A DNA stretch of 64,000 nt from Betaproteobacteria bacterium (lineage in GTDB: Bacteria > Pseudomonadota > Gammaproteobacteria > Burkholderiales > Casimicrobiaceae): NCBI GenBank assembly GCA_016716425.1, contig JADJWJ010000001.1:369001-433000 (forward strand). Reading direction: 5' to 3'. The position numbers and the translations under genes were made by a program. Under the pieces are notes generated by a model. That model was not told the origin of the DNA, made no database searches, and saw nothing but the letters and a program-made list of their open reading frames with translations. Shown here in pieces: positions 33,609 through 42,342 of the stretch. The number at the start of each line of letters is the position of its first letter. Within the stretch, counting starts at the first letter, position 1.

Positions 33609-35192
33609 ATGGACCGCACGCAGCGCCTGACCCTGCTGGCCACCGGTCTTGGCCTGTTCATGATCTTCCTCGACGCGCTGATCGTGAACGTCGCGCTGCC
33701 GGACATCCAGCAGGCGTTCGGCGTCGGCGAGGCGGGGCTGCAGTGGGTCGTCGCCGCGTACAGCCTCGGCATGGCCGTCGCGATCATGTCGGCCGCTACG
33801 CTCGCGGACCTGCACGGACGCCGGCTGTGGTACGTGATCGGCGTCGCCGTGTTCACGACGGCGTCGGTGGCGTGCGGGCTCGCGCCGTCGCTCGACGTGC
33901 TCAACGTCGCGCGCGGCGTGCAGGGGGTCGCGGCCGCGACCGTCAACGTGACGTCGCTGGCGCTGGTCAGCGCCGCGTTCCCCGACCCAAAAGAGAAGGC
34001 GCGCGCGATCGGCATCTGGACGGCGATCGCCAGCGTGGGCACGGCCATCGGCCCCACGCTCGGCGGGTTGCTAGTCGAGCACGTCGGCTGGCGCAGCATC
34101 TTTCTGGTCAACGTGCCCGTCGGCGTGCTCGTGGTGTGGCTGACGCTCTCCCATGTCGCCGAGTCGCGCGACCCGCGCCCGCGCACGCTCGACGGCACGG
34201 GGCAGCTCCTGTTCGCCGCGACGATCGGCGCGTTCGCGTACGCGGTGATCGAAGGACCGCAGGCCGGCTGGGCGTCGCCGCTCATCGTCGCGCTGTTCGC
34301 GGTCGCGGCGATCGGCATCGTGGTGTTCGTCCGCGCCGAGCGCGCGTCGGCGGATCCGATGATGGACGTCACGCTGTTCCGCGACGCCACGTACGCGCTC
34401 GCGATCGTGACGATCTGCGCCGTGCTGTTCGCGGTCTACGGGATGCTGCTGCTGACCACGCAGTACCTGCAGAACGTGCGCGGCTACACGCCGCAGACGA
34501 CGGGCCTCATGCTGCTGCCGTTCTCGCTGTCGCTCACCATCGTGTCGCCGCTGGTCGGCCGCCTGGTCGGACGCATCGGCGCGCGGCCGCCGATCCTGGG
34601 CGGGTTGCTGCTGCAGATGGCGGGGCTCGCGGTGCTGATCGCCGGCGCCGGCGGCCACCCGGCGGTGGTGATCGCCGGACTGGGCATCGCCGGCGCCGGC
34701 GGCGCGCTGTGCCTGACGCCGATCACGACGCTCGCCATGACGTCGGTGCCGCCGGCGCGCGCCGGGATGGCATCGGGCATCATGAGCGCACAACGGGCGA
34801 TCGGCTCCACGCTGGGCTTCGCCGTGCTGGGCTCGGTGCTCGCCGCGTGGCTGTCGGCAACACTCGCGCCCGACCTCGCCACCGCCGTGCCCGACGCCGC
34901 CGAGCGCCGTGCGGTGGCGGCCGCGATCGTCGGCAGCGCGAACCCGCGCGCCCACGTCGCCGAGATCGGTCCGCGGCAGAGAATCGGCCATGCGGACTCC
35001 GCAACGGCCGCCAGGATCGTTGCCGTGGCCGACCGGGACTTCGTGCAGGGCATCCGCGCCGGGCTGGGGGTGGCGATCGGCGTGCTCGCGCTGGTGTTCG
35101 TCGCCGCGCTGCGCTGGTTCCCGCGCGGCGGCGGCGCGCTCATGTCGGACGCCGAGCGCGAAGCGGCGAAGCTCGCCCCGACCGACGGCTGA
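33609..35192 (+). CDS. DHA2-family MFS drug transporter (14 membrane segments)
   Basis: 527 residues. N-terminal MIFLDALIVNVALPDIQ and the loop LADLHGRRLWYVIG are the DHA2/EmrB-QacA signatures; about 14 hydrophobic segments can be counted. It is a proton-coupled exporter of the inner membrane. ATG 33609 is chosen from the family N terminus. No repressor or EmrA-type adaptor gene is adjacent. Confidence 0.9.
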   Translation: MDRTQRLTLLATGLGLFMIFLDALIVNVALPDIQQAFGVGEAGLQWVVAAYSLGMAVAIMSAATLADLHGRRLWYVIGVAVFTTASVACGLAPSLDVLNVARGVQGVAAATVNVTSLALVSAAFPDPKEKARAIGIWTAIASVGTAIGPTLGGLLVEHVGWRSIFLVNVPVGVLVVWLTLSHVAESRDPRPRTLDGTGQLLFAATIGAFAYAVIEGPQAGWASPLIVALFAVAAIGIVVFVRAERASADPMMDVTLFRDATYALAIVTICAVLFAVYGMLLLTTQYLQNVRGYTPQTTGLMLLPFSLSLTIVSPLVGRLVGRIGARPPILGGLLLQMAGLAVLIAGAGGHPAVVIAGLGIAGAGGALCLTPITTLAMTSVPPARAGMASGIMSAQRAIGSTLGFAVLGSVLAAWLSATLAPDLATAVPDAAERRAVAAAIVGSANPRAHVAEIGPRQRIGHADSATAARIVAVADRDFVQGIRAGLGVAIGVLALVFVAALRWFPRGGGALMSDAEREAAKLAPTDG

Positions 35193-35207
35193 GCGGCAGT
35201 CGGCGGG

Positions 35208-36260
35208 TCACCGCGCGAACGTCGACTTGAGAAACGCGACCGCCGCCTGCGCGGCCTTGTCCCGCGCCGCCCGGCTGCCCTCGACGGTCGCGCCGACCGC
35301 GCGGCAGCCGTTTTGCACCTCGGTGAATGCGGCGCCCTGCAGCCGGGCGCCGGTCGTGCGGTCGTAGGCGAAGCCGGTGTCGACGTCGACCTCCAGCGGG
35401 CAGTCGGGCCTGGTGCGCGTGGCGTTGCGCACGTAGTGCCGGCGGAGGTCGTCGGCGTCGAACTTGTGGTGCGCACCCTCGATCACGAGGAACTGCACCG
35501 GCGTCCCGGCCTTGCCGATGCGGTCCGCGTAGTCCTGGCAGGGAGCGATCGGCGTGTAGTCGTCGGCGTCGCCATGGATGAACAGCATGGGCGACGGTGC
35601 GAACACGCCGGGCTTCACGACCAGCCGAAAGACGCCCGTGCAGCCGCCGCCGTAGACGGGGACGATCGCCGCGTAGCGCAGGCCGTCGGGCAGCCGTTGG
35701 CCGGCGATGACCTTCTCGACGCCGGTGCGCAATGCGGCGGTGCCGCCACGCGAGAATCCCATGATCGCGATCTGCCGCGCGTCGACGCGCGGGTGGGTTG
35801 CGAGCAGGCGCAGTGCCGCGAAGGCGTCCGCGACATCGGCCGCGAACGGCACCTGCGACTGGTCCTCGGCCGTGCTTTGCACGCCGCGCGGCGCGAACAT
35901 GTCGAGCGTGAACACCGCGAAACCGGCAGCGTTGAACCGCTTCGGCCAGAAGTCGAGCAGCGCGTCGTAGACGCCGCCGGACCCGTGCACCAGCACCACC
36001 GCCGGCACCTTGTCGGCGCCCGGCGGCAGGAACAGATGGCCGACCACGTTGACGGTCGCGCCGCCCTTGTTGCCCTGCGCGAGTTCCGCCAGCGTCCTCG
36101 GCGTCCAGCTGGCGAACACATAGCGTCCGGTCGGGGGTCCGCCTGCGAATGACGCCACGACCTCCGGTGCTTGCGCGTGCGCAGCGAGCGCGGCACCCAG
36201 CGCGGCAGCGGCGGCGAGCATGCGCAGATGGCGCCGTGGCGCAGCGGCAAACTTGGACAT
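35208..36260 (-). CDS. Secreted dienelactone-hydrolase-like alpha/beta hydrolase
   Basis: 350 residues. Signal peptide (RHLRMLAAAAALGAALAAHA). The nucleophile is Ser in GFSRGG; the oxyanion and acid residues lie around VLVHGSGGVYD and IHGDADDYTP, and His in EGAHHKFD. It fits the DLH/acetyl xylan esterase superfamily. A Cys-bearing C terminus follows. Substrate unknown; periplasmic. Convergent with the MFS gene. Confidence 0.75.
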   Translation of the reverse strand: MSKFAAAPRRHLRMLAAAAALGAALAAHAQAPEVVASFAGGPPTGRYVFASWTPRTLAELAQGNKGGATVNVVGHLFLPPGADKVPAVVLVHGSGGVYDALLDFWPKRFNAAGFAVFTLDMFAPRGVQSTAEDQSQVPFAADVADAFAALRLLATHPRVDARQIAIMGFSRGGTAALRTGVEKVIAGQRLPDGLRYAAIVPVYGGGCTGVFRLVVKPGVFAPSPMLFIHGDADDYTPIAPCQDYADRIGKAGTPVQFLVIEGAHHKFDADDLRRHYVRNATRTRPDCPLEVDVDTGFAYDRTTGARLQGAAFTEVQNGCRAVGATVEGSRAARDKAAQAAVAFLKSTFAR

Positions 36261-36442
36261 GGCGGCTCCCGGGCTGACGAGTGCGGGATTGTCGCATTGG
36301 CGGCCGGCCACGGGGCGCGCTCGACGCACGACTGGCAGGCCGCAGGCAGGTCTCACTGTCCGGTCGCCGTTGTCGCACCGGGCGGTGTCCGCGCGGTACG
36401 ATGGCGGCAAGTTTCCACCGGCGCGGATGACCGCGAACTGCC

Positions 36443-36949
36443 TTGGATCGACTCACCGTCGCGTTCGACATGACCGACGCGGTCATGGCCGGCGCCATCC
36501 GCGATTGGCTGCGCGAGCTGGGGCGCGACTGGTTCCGGCCGCGCAACCTCGCGGTGATCGCGGCCAGCGGCGCGATCAGCGCCCTCGGCGCGACGGACGT
36601 CATGCAGGGCGGCAACTGGCTTGCGTGGATCGCGGCCATCCCGCCCGTGCTCTTTGTGGCGCTGTTCGTCGGCTGGGCGGGCGCGTTCTGGTGGTTGCCG
36701 CGCGCCGGCCGGCGCAAGGTTGCGCACCTGCCGCACCGGCGGGTGGACGTGGAAATCGCGGACGAGACGCTCGCGTTCGCGACGGCGACGGAACGCATCG
36801 AGGTCGCCTGGAGCGAGGTCCTCGCCATCCGCCGGTTGCGGGCGTACTGGCTCTTCTGCCTGCGCGCGGGGGCGAAGATCCCGGTCCCGGCCGGCCTGCT
36901 CGCCGATAGCGTCGTCGCCACGCTGCGCGCGCGGCTGCCCGCGAAGTGA
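36443..36949 (+). CDS. Two-helix membrane protein with YcxB-like C-terminal domain
   Basis: 168 residues from TTG 36443; an ATG at 36470 is an alternative. Two hydrophobic segments (VIAASGAISALGATDV region and IPPVLFVALFVGWAGAFWWL), then a beta-rich C-terminal part with IEVAWSEVLAIRRLRAYWLF, like YcxB-type domains. Function unknown. Small and isolated between divergent neighbours. Confidence 0.6.
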   Translation: MDRLTVAFDMTDAVMAGAIRDWLRELGRDWFRPRNLAVIAASGAISALGATDVMQGGNWLAWIAAIPPVLFVALFVGWAGAFWWLPRAGRRKVAHLPHRRVDVEIADETLAFATATERIEVAWSEVLAIRRLRAYWLFCLRAGAKIPVPAGLLADSVVATLRARLPAK

Positions 36950-37051
36950 CCGCACGCGGTCCTGCGCCGCCGTCCGTGCGCCCGTGGGGCGCGCACCGGA
37001 CCCGCGGCGTCCCCGGTCGCGCAGCGCGCGCGCCCGGCGGCGGACCGGCGC

Positions 37052-37696
37052 CTAGCGTCCCGTCGTCTCCGCGTCGAACACGCGGGAGAACGGGCGCGGC
37101 AGCGAGCGCTCCTCGGTGACCAGGCGCACGCGCACGAACGACGACAGCGCGCGGAACGCGTCGCGGATCGCGTCGGCGCCTTCCGCCTTGGTCAGCATCC
37201 GCCCGAACCGGCGGCGCCGCGCCGCCGTGCGCATTTCGACGACGACCCCGAGGTTCAACTCGTCCAGCCGGTGCGACCGGCTCATGTAATCGCCGTAGAC
37301 GGCGAAGCTGCGGATCGCGAGCGGGTTCGTGTCGGCTTCGACATTGACGTGCAGCGCGACGTTGCACGCCTCGGTGAGCAGCAGGCGCGCGCGGGCGCGC
37401 GGCAGCGGCTCGACGACGCGCGCCGCGGCGAGCGCCATGAACTCGCGCGTCAGGCCGTAGCCGGGGTGCCGCGCGTCCGGCGGCTCGAGCAGCCCCTCGG
37501 CGACGAACTCGCCGATCAGCGCCGTTGCCTGCGTCGTGTCGACGGCGAAGTCGTGGCGCAGGTGCGTGGCGCTGACCCGCGCGCGCGCCGGCGGCAGGCC
37601 CACGACGCGCGCCAGCGCCCGGCCCGTGGCCGACCGCAGCCGTAGCGGGTCGAGGCCGAAATAGAGCCGGTCGGCGACCAGCGTGGGTAATTTCAT
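37052..37696 (-). CDS. Hypothetical protein, possible winged-helix plus nucleotidyltransferase-like domain
   Basis: 214 residues starting MKLPTLVADRLYFG. The first 90 residues contain a helix-turn-helix-like stretch (DTTQATALIGEFVAEGLLEP). The later FAVYGDYMSRSHRLDELNLG resembles the GSxxxR...SDIDLxV signature of minimal nucleotidyltransferases, though the metal-binding aspartates are only partly kept. No signal peptide. The assignment is inference; a degenerate nucleotidyltransferase or pure regulator is possible. Confidence 0.5.
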   Translation of the reverse strand: MKLPTLVADRLYFGLDPLRLRSATGRALARVVGLPPARARVSATHLRHDFAVDTTQATALIGEFVAEGLLEPPDARHPGYGLTREFMALAAARVVEPLPRARARLLLTEACNVALHVNVEADTNPLAIRSFAVYGDYMSRSHRLDELNLGVVVEMRTAARRRRFGRMLTKAEGADAIRDAFRALSSFVRVRLVTEERSLPRPFSRVFDAETTGR

Positions 37697-37777
37697 CCGG
37701 CATTGCTCCGGGGACGGCAAGGCTATGACATTAGCATAATCGCGCGCCCGCGGGGAAGCGGCGGCCCGGGCGTTGCG

Positions 37778-38173
37778 TCAGCGCGCCGGCGGCGCGCCGG
37801 CCGGCTCGGGCTGCATCGTCTGCCCGACCGGAAGCGGGTTCGTCGCCACGCAGGGGCCGGCCACCACGACGCCGTCCCGAATCAGCGCCGCACGCTCGCC
37901 GTCGAGGTAGAGCGTGGTCGCGCCGTCGCCGTATTTTTCCTGGATCGGGCTGTCCATGCGGGGAAGGCGTGTCGGACGATCGCCGGTGGACACGGTGGCG
38001 GCACTGCCGTCCGGGGCACGCACGACCCGCAGCACGATCCCGCGCCGGCATGCATAGGTGATGTCCGCGGGCAGCACGGTCTCGGGGATCCCGGCCGGCA
38101 CGCACGCGCCGGCCAGCAACGCCAGTCCGGCCACCGCGGCCGCACGGCGGATGGCGGACGTCGCGACTTTCAT
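37778..38173 (-). CDS. MliC-like lysozyme inhibitor lipoprotein
   Basis: 131 residues. Lipoprotein signal with lipobox LLAGAC. The body has ITYACRRGIVLRVV and YGDGATTLYLDGERAALI, the pattern of MliC/PliC, small outer-membrane or periplasmic inhibitors of C-type lysozyme. Cys residues flank the domain (YAC and VAGPC). GGAG lies eight bases upstream of ATG 38173. Followed by a Pro-rich tail. Confidence 0.72.
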   Translation of the reverse strand: MKVATSAIRRAAAVAGLALLAGACVPAGIPETVLPADITYACRRGIVLRVVRAPDGSAATVSTGDRPTRLPRMDSPIQEKYGDGATTLYLDGERAALIRDGVVVAGPCVATNPLPVGQTMQPEPAGAPPAR

Positions 38174-38253
38174 TTCGGGGCGCTCCAAGCTAAGTTACGG
38201 CCCGACGATGTTAACCGAAGCGTGACCCCCGAGCCGGCGCGCGCGCATCCACG

Positions 38254-38760
38254 ATGAACGTCCACCTCCTGCCCGCGGTCGCGCTGGTCGTCTGCCTGTG
38301 GGCCGCGCCCGCGGCCGCGTTCACGTTCGCCGACGGCACGACCACGCAGTGCATCGCGGGCGGCGCGGTCGTGACCGAGATCGAAGCGCAGCCGGCCGAC
38401 CCCTTCAAGCCGCAGAACCGCATCGCGCTCGCGGAGCGGACGGAGGACGGCTGGCGGATCATCTGGAACGTCGAGCGCTTCAGCCGGTTGCCGCCCGAGG
38501 TGCGCGATTTCCTGTTTTTCCACGAGTGCGCGCACGCGCGGGTGCCGACCGCCATCGAGCTCGAGGCGAACTGCATGGGGCTGGTGCACATGCGGGAAGC
38601 CGGCCGCGCCGGTCCGGCGTTCGAAGCGAAGCTGCGCCGCTACTTCCCGGCGGACAACGAGTACTGGAACGAGACGTTTCGCTGCGCGGATGCGAAGCGC
38701 AATCCCGCGCGGCCCGCCGCGCCGCCGGCGCTGCCGCGCGCGCCCGCGCCGGCCGGCTGA
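38254..38760 (+). CDS. Secreted small HExxH-containing protein
   Basis: 168 residues. Signal peptide (LLPAVALVVCLWAAPAAA). The motif FFHECAHARVPTAIELEANC gives HExxH followed by a Glu about ten residues on, compatible with a minimal zincin-like site. A Pro/Ala-rich tail follows. It resembles small periplasmic metallopeptidase-like proteins of Proteobacteria, substrate unknown. Confidence 0.65.
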   Translation: MNVHLLPAVALVVCLWAAPAAAFTFADGTTTQCIAGGAVVTEIEAQPADPFKPQNRIALAERTEDGWRIIWNVERFSRLPPEVRDFLFFHECAHARVPTAIELEANCMGLVHMREAGRAGPAFEAKLRRYFPADNEYWNETFRCADAKRNPARPAAPPALPRAPAPAG

Positions 38761-38788
38761 TCCACCGCAAACGACCGGGGAAGCGGCG

Positions 38789-39037
38789 ATGCCATGGGCC
38801 GGATTGGCGCTTGCGGCGGCGCTGGCCGCCGCCGGCGCCGCGCACGCGCAGGTGCCGGGCACCGGTTGGCCGAGCTACGGCGGCGACGCCGGCGGCACGC
38901 GCTATTCGCGGCTCGCGGAGATCCACGCGGGCAACTTCGCCCGGCTCGCCGTCGCGTGGGAGTACCGCACCGGTGACCACGGCGCGCTCGGCCGCTGCGG
39001 CGACACGGTGGTCGCGTTCGCGCTGCCGCCGCGCTGA
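38789..39037 (+). pseudogene. Collapsed PQQ-dependent dehydrogenase: N- and C-termini joined
   Basis: An 82-codon ORF starts with a signal peptide and GTGWPSYGGDAGGTRYSRL, the N-terminal pattern of PQQ glucose/alcohol dehydrogenases (normally about 550-700 residues). It then jumps to HGALGRCGDTVVAFALPP, the pattern of their C terminus. The whole propeller is missing, so an internal deletion, possibly between short GD-H-G-like repeats, has left an in-frame stub. It still has a start codon and a purine-rich RBS-like site. It cannot be a functional dehydrogenase. Confidence 0.7.
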
Positions 39038-39056
39038 ACGGAAAGACGTACCTCCG

Positions 39057-39806
39057 GTGGCGCCCACGATCGACGTCAGCGAAGAGGGCGGGGTCCGCTA
39101 CCTGCACTTCGGCTCGCGCTGGATCCAGGGCGCGATGCGGATCGCGCGCCCGAACGTGCTGGAGCTCGACTACACGCGCGACATGATGTTCCCGCTGCTG
39201 CTGCGAACCGGGGCGTGGCCGCGCACGGTGCTGCTGGTCGGGCTGGGCGCCGCGTCGCTGACGCGCTTCCTCTGGAAGCACCGCCCGCGCGCGGCACAGA
39301 CGGTGGTCGAGATCGAGCCCGCGGTCATCGCGGCGGCACGGCAGTTCTTCAAGCTGCCCGACGAGGGGCCGCGCCTGCGCATCGTCGTCGCCGACGGCGC
39401 CGACTACGTCGCGTATGCGGAGCGCGAGTTCGACCTGATCCTCGTCGACGGTTACGACGCGAAGGGGCGCACCGGCCCGCTCGACACGCTGCCGTTCTAC
39501 TGCAACGCGCAGGCGCGGCTGTCGCCGCGCGGGCTGTTCGCGGCGAACCTGCTGACCCGCAACCACGGCATCCGCGGCAGCCTCGAGCGCATGCGTGCCG
39601 GGTTCGCCGGCCGCGCCATCGCGCTGCCGGCGTGCGCGAGCGGCAACGTCGTCATCGTCGCCGCGGCCGGCGAGCCGATCGAGGTGGACGGCGTCGAACT
39701 CGTGCGGCGTGCACGGCGGCTGCGGGCGGATACCGGGCTCGACCTCGTGCCGACCGTGAACCGGCTGCGCGCGACGCTCGATGGGGATGGCGGGTTGCGA
39801 CTCTGA
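39057..39806 (+). CDS. Spermidine-synthase-like protein (polyamine-synthase fold)
   Basis: 249 residues from GTG 39057. VLLVGLGAASLTRFL is the nucleotide/SAM-binding loop, VEIEPAVIAAAR the acidic strand, and DLILVDGYD the catalytic-Asp region. The N-terminal beta-hairpin domain of true spermidine synthases is short. Bacterial members of this type are often of unknown substrate. It follows the collapsed quinoprotein by 19 bases. Confidence 0.75.
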   Translation: MAPTIDVSEEGGVRYLHFGSRWIQGAMRIARPNVLELDYTRDMMFPLLLRTGAWPRTVLLVGLGAASLTRFLWKHRPRAAQTVVEIEPAVIAAARQFFKLPDEGPRLRIVVADGADYVAYAEREFDLILVDGYDAKGRTGPLDTLPFYCNAQARLSPRGLFAANLLTRNHGIRGSLERMRAGFAGRAIALPACASGNVVIVAAAGEPIEVDGVELVRRARRLRADTGLDLVPTVNRLRATLDGDGGLRL

Positions 39807-39819
39807 CGTACCATCGTCG

Positions 39820-40755
39820 TCACGGGGCCCGTCTGCCACCGGTTCGCACGTTCGCGGCGGCGACCGCGGCGAGCGTCGTCCTGACGAACGCGTGGCGCGG
39901 GTCCGCGTGTTGCCGCTCGTGCCAGACCTGCGAGACGGTGAACCGCGGTATCGGCAGCGGCGGCTCGACGAGCACGAGCGGCGCGATTGCGGCGAACTCG
40001 GTGGCGATCCGGCGCGGCATCGTCACCACGAGATCGCTGCGCGCGACGACCAGCGGCGCCGCAAGGAAGCTCGGCACGCGCAGCAGGATCCGCCGGACGA
40101 GGCCGCGCTGCGCCAGCGCCGTGTCGACGACGCCGCCGCCCTCGCCGGTGACCGTGATGAGCGCGTGGTCGAGCGCCGCGAAGCGCGCCGCAGTGAGCGG
40201 CCGCGCGAGTGCCGGGTGCCCGCGCCGCAGCACGCAGACCATCGTGTCGTCGTAGAGTCGCTGGCGGCGGAAGCCTGCCGGCGCGTTCGCGTAGACGCCG
40301 ACGGCGAGGTCGGCGTCGTCGGCCGCGAGGGCAACCAGCGCATCGCCGCGGCGGGGGAGCAGCGCGACGTCGAGCCCCGGCGCTGCCGTCCCGAACGCCG
40401 CGAGCAGCGGCGGTACCAGCGCGGCGGCGTCGAAGTCGGGAGCGAGGATGCGGGCGGTGCCCGTCGCGGAGGCCGGATCGAACACCGGCGGGGCGACGAG
40501 CGCGCGCACGGCGCCGAGCGCGGCGGCCAGCGGCGCGCGCAGTGCCAGCGCGCGGCGCGTGGGCACGAGCCCGTCCGGCCCGCGCACGAACAGCGGATCG
40601 TGCAGCAGCGCCCGCAGACGGGCGAGCGCGCGGCTCGCCGCCGGCTGCGACAGGTCGACCCGGTCGCCGGCACGCGTGACGCTGCGCGTGTCGAGCAGCG
40701 CTTCGAACAGCGCGAGCAGCCCGAGGTCGATGCCTCGCAAATCCGTTTCGTGCAT
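39820..40755 (-). CDS. LysR-family transcriptional regulator
   Basis: 311 residues. The N-terminal winged helix contains SVTRAGDRVDLSQPAASRAL, the standard LysR helix-turn-helix; the rest is a periplasmic-binding-like effector domain. The N-terminal MHETDLRGIDLGLLALF is common to NodD/LeuO-type LysR proteins. Divergently transcribed from the NmrA-like gene at 40854 with about 100 bases between, which usually means it controls that gene. Confidence 0.88.
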   Translation of the reverse strand: MHETDLRGIDLGLLALFEALLDTRSVTRAGDRVDLSQPAASRALARLRALLHDPLFVRGPDGLVPTRRALALRAPLAAALGAVRALVAPPVFDPASATGTARILAPDFDAAALVPPLLAAFGTAAPGLDVALLPRRGDALVALAADDADLAVGVYANAPAGFRRQRLYDDTMVCVLRRGHPALARPLTAARFAALDHALITVTGEGGGVVDTALAQRGLVRRILLRVPSFLAAPLVVARSDLVVTMPRRIATEFAAIAPLVLVEPPLPIPRFTVSQVWHERQHADPRHAFVRTTLAAVAAANVRTGGRRAP

Positions 40756-40768
40756 GAAGTTAATCCTA

Positions 40769-40780
40769 CCCATGCATGGG
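40769..40780. promoter_or_regulatory. Palindrome CCCATGCATGGG in the LysR/NmrA divergent region
   Basis: Perfect 12-bp palindrome (40769-40780) fourteen bases from the LysR start and 74 bases before the NmrA ATG, surrounded by AT-richer sequence (TTAAT, AATTATGG). A plausible LysR operator by position; binding is not shown. Confidence 0.45.
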
Positions 40781-40853
40781 AATTATGGCAACGGTTGCGC
40801 AGAATCGGTGCCGTCGCGTGCGTTCCGCACCGAACCTGACCGGGAGATCGCGC

Positions 40854-41717
40854 ATGTATGCAGTCGCGGGAGTGACGGGAAAGACGGGCGCCGCCGTGGC
40901 CGGCGCGTTGCTGGAGGCGGGCGCGGGCGTGCGCGTCGTCGTGCGCCGGGCCGATGCCGGCGGGGCGTGGCGGGTGCGCGGCGCCGAGGTGGCCGTCGCG
41001 GACCTCGCCGATGCGGACGCGCTCGCCGCCGCGCTCGCCGGCGTGCAGGGCGCCTACCTGCTCAATCCGCCGCGCTACGATGTCGCCGACCCGTTCGCCG
41101 AGGCCGACCGCGTCGGCGCCGCGTACGCGCGCGCGATCGCCGATGCGGGCGTGCCCCGCATCGTCGTGCTGTCGTCGGTGGGGGCGCACCAGTCCGCGGG
41201 AACCGGGATCATCGGGACGGCGCGTCGCGTCGAGCAGGCGCTTGGTGGCGTGCGCTCGCCGGTCGCATTCGTGCGCGCGAACTACTTCTTCGAGAACTGG
41301 GCAAACGTGCTGCCCGTCGTGCGCGGCGACGGCGTGCTGCCGGCGTTTCTCGATCCGGCGGACCGGCGCGTGCCGATGGTGCCGGTCGCCGACATCGCGG
41401 CCGCGGCGGCCGCGCTGCTGCGCGGGCCGGCGTGGGCCGGTCGCCGCGTCATCGACCTGGCGTCATTCGATGCTTCGCCGGCAGACGTGGCCGGCGCGCT
41501 CGGCGCGGCGCTTCGCAAGCCGGTGGCGCCGGCGATCGTGCCGCGCGAGCAGCGGGCAGGCATCCTGCGCGGCTCGGGGTTCCGCCCGGAGATCGCCGAC
41601 GCGTTCGTCGCGATGTACGACGGCATCAACGCCGGCGTGGTCGTGCCTGAGCCGGGCAGCGAGCGCATCCGCGGCGCGACTTCGCTCGAGGCTGCGGCGC
41701 GTGCACTGACCGCCTGA
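40854..41717 (+). CDS. NmrA/NAD(P)-binding SDR-like protein
   Basis: 287 residues. N-terminal AVAGVTGKTGAAVAGALL is the Rossmann glycine motif of NmrA-like atypical SDRs. No YxxxK active site is visible; the family includes NADP-sensing regulators and quinone or isoflavone reductase relatives. RBS GGGAGA lies upstream of ATG 40854. Probably the target of the adjacent LysR regulator. Confidence 0.82.
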   Translation: MYAVAGVTGKTGAAVAGALLEAGAGVRVVVRRADAGGAWRVRGAEVAVADLADADALAAALAGVQGAYLLNPPRYDVADPFAEADRVGAAYARAIADAGVPRIVVLSSVGAHQSAGTGIIGTARRVEQALGGVRSPVAFVRANYFFENWANVLPVVRGDGVLPAFLDPADRRVPMVPVADIAAAAAALLRGPAWAGRRVIDLASFDASPADVAGALGAALRKPVAPAIVPREQRAGILRGSGFRPEIADAFVAMYDGINAGVVVPEPGSERIRGATSLEAAARALTA

Positions 41718-41839
41718 CGACGGGGTGGCCGGCCGCCACCGGGCCGGCAACTTACGCCTGCACGGGGCCTTGACGGACCTTGGCGGCCGGGTGCCCAATA
41801 CGGCAACCTGCCGCCCGCACCGTTTCCCGGAGCCCCCCG

Positions 41840-42265
41840 ATGCCCATCCGCTCCCTGCGCACCATCGTCGCGAAACAGCCGCCGGTCATCGCGCCGAAGT
41901 CCGCCTCGGTGCTCGAGGCCGCGCGCACGATGAAGCTGCACAACGTCGGCGCGCTGCTCGTCGTCGACGGCACGCGGCTCGCCGGCATCTTCACCGAGCG
42001 CGACGCGCTGTTCCGCGTGCTGGCCGCGGGGCTCGACCCGGCGCACACGCGCGTGGCCGACGCGATGACGCCGCAGCCGCAGACGATCCACCCGGACGAG
42101 CCGTTCCTGCACGCGCTGCGCGTGATGCACAAGGGGCGCTTCCGGCACCTGCCGGTCGTCGAGTTCGACCGGCCGCTCGGCATGGTCTCGGCGCGCGATG
42201 CGCTCGACGACGACCTGGAGGCGCTGCGCGTCGCGCTCGAGCAGCAGGAAGACTCGCTGTACTAG
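41840..42265 (+). CDS. Tandem CBS-domain protein
   Basis: 141 residues with two CBS motifs: LEAARTMKLHNVGALLVVDG with GIFTERDALF, and FLHALRVMHKGRFRHLPVVE with GMVSARDALD. The pair forms an adenosine-nucleotide-sensing module. Stand-alone, cytoplasmic. ATG 41840 is chosen because it starts the family sequence; an upstream ATG at 41780 is possible. Confidence 0.88.
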   Translation: MPIRSLRTIVAKQPPVIAPKSASVLEAARTMKLHNVGALLVVDGTRLAGIFTERDALFRVLAAGLDPAHTRVADAMTPQPQTIHPDEPFLHALRVMHKGRFRHLPVVEFDRPLGMVSARDALDDDLEALRVALEQQEDSLY

Positions 42266-42342
42266 ACTGCGCCGGCAACGGGCGGCCGCGCAGCGTGCGC
42301 GGCCGTCGTCGTTCGTCGCCGCGCCGCCCGCGGAAACCTGAT

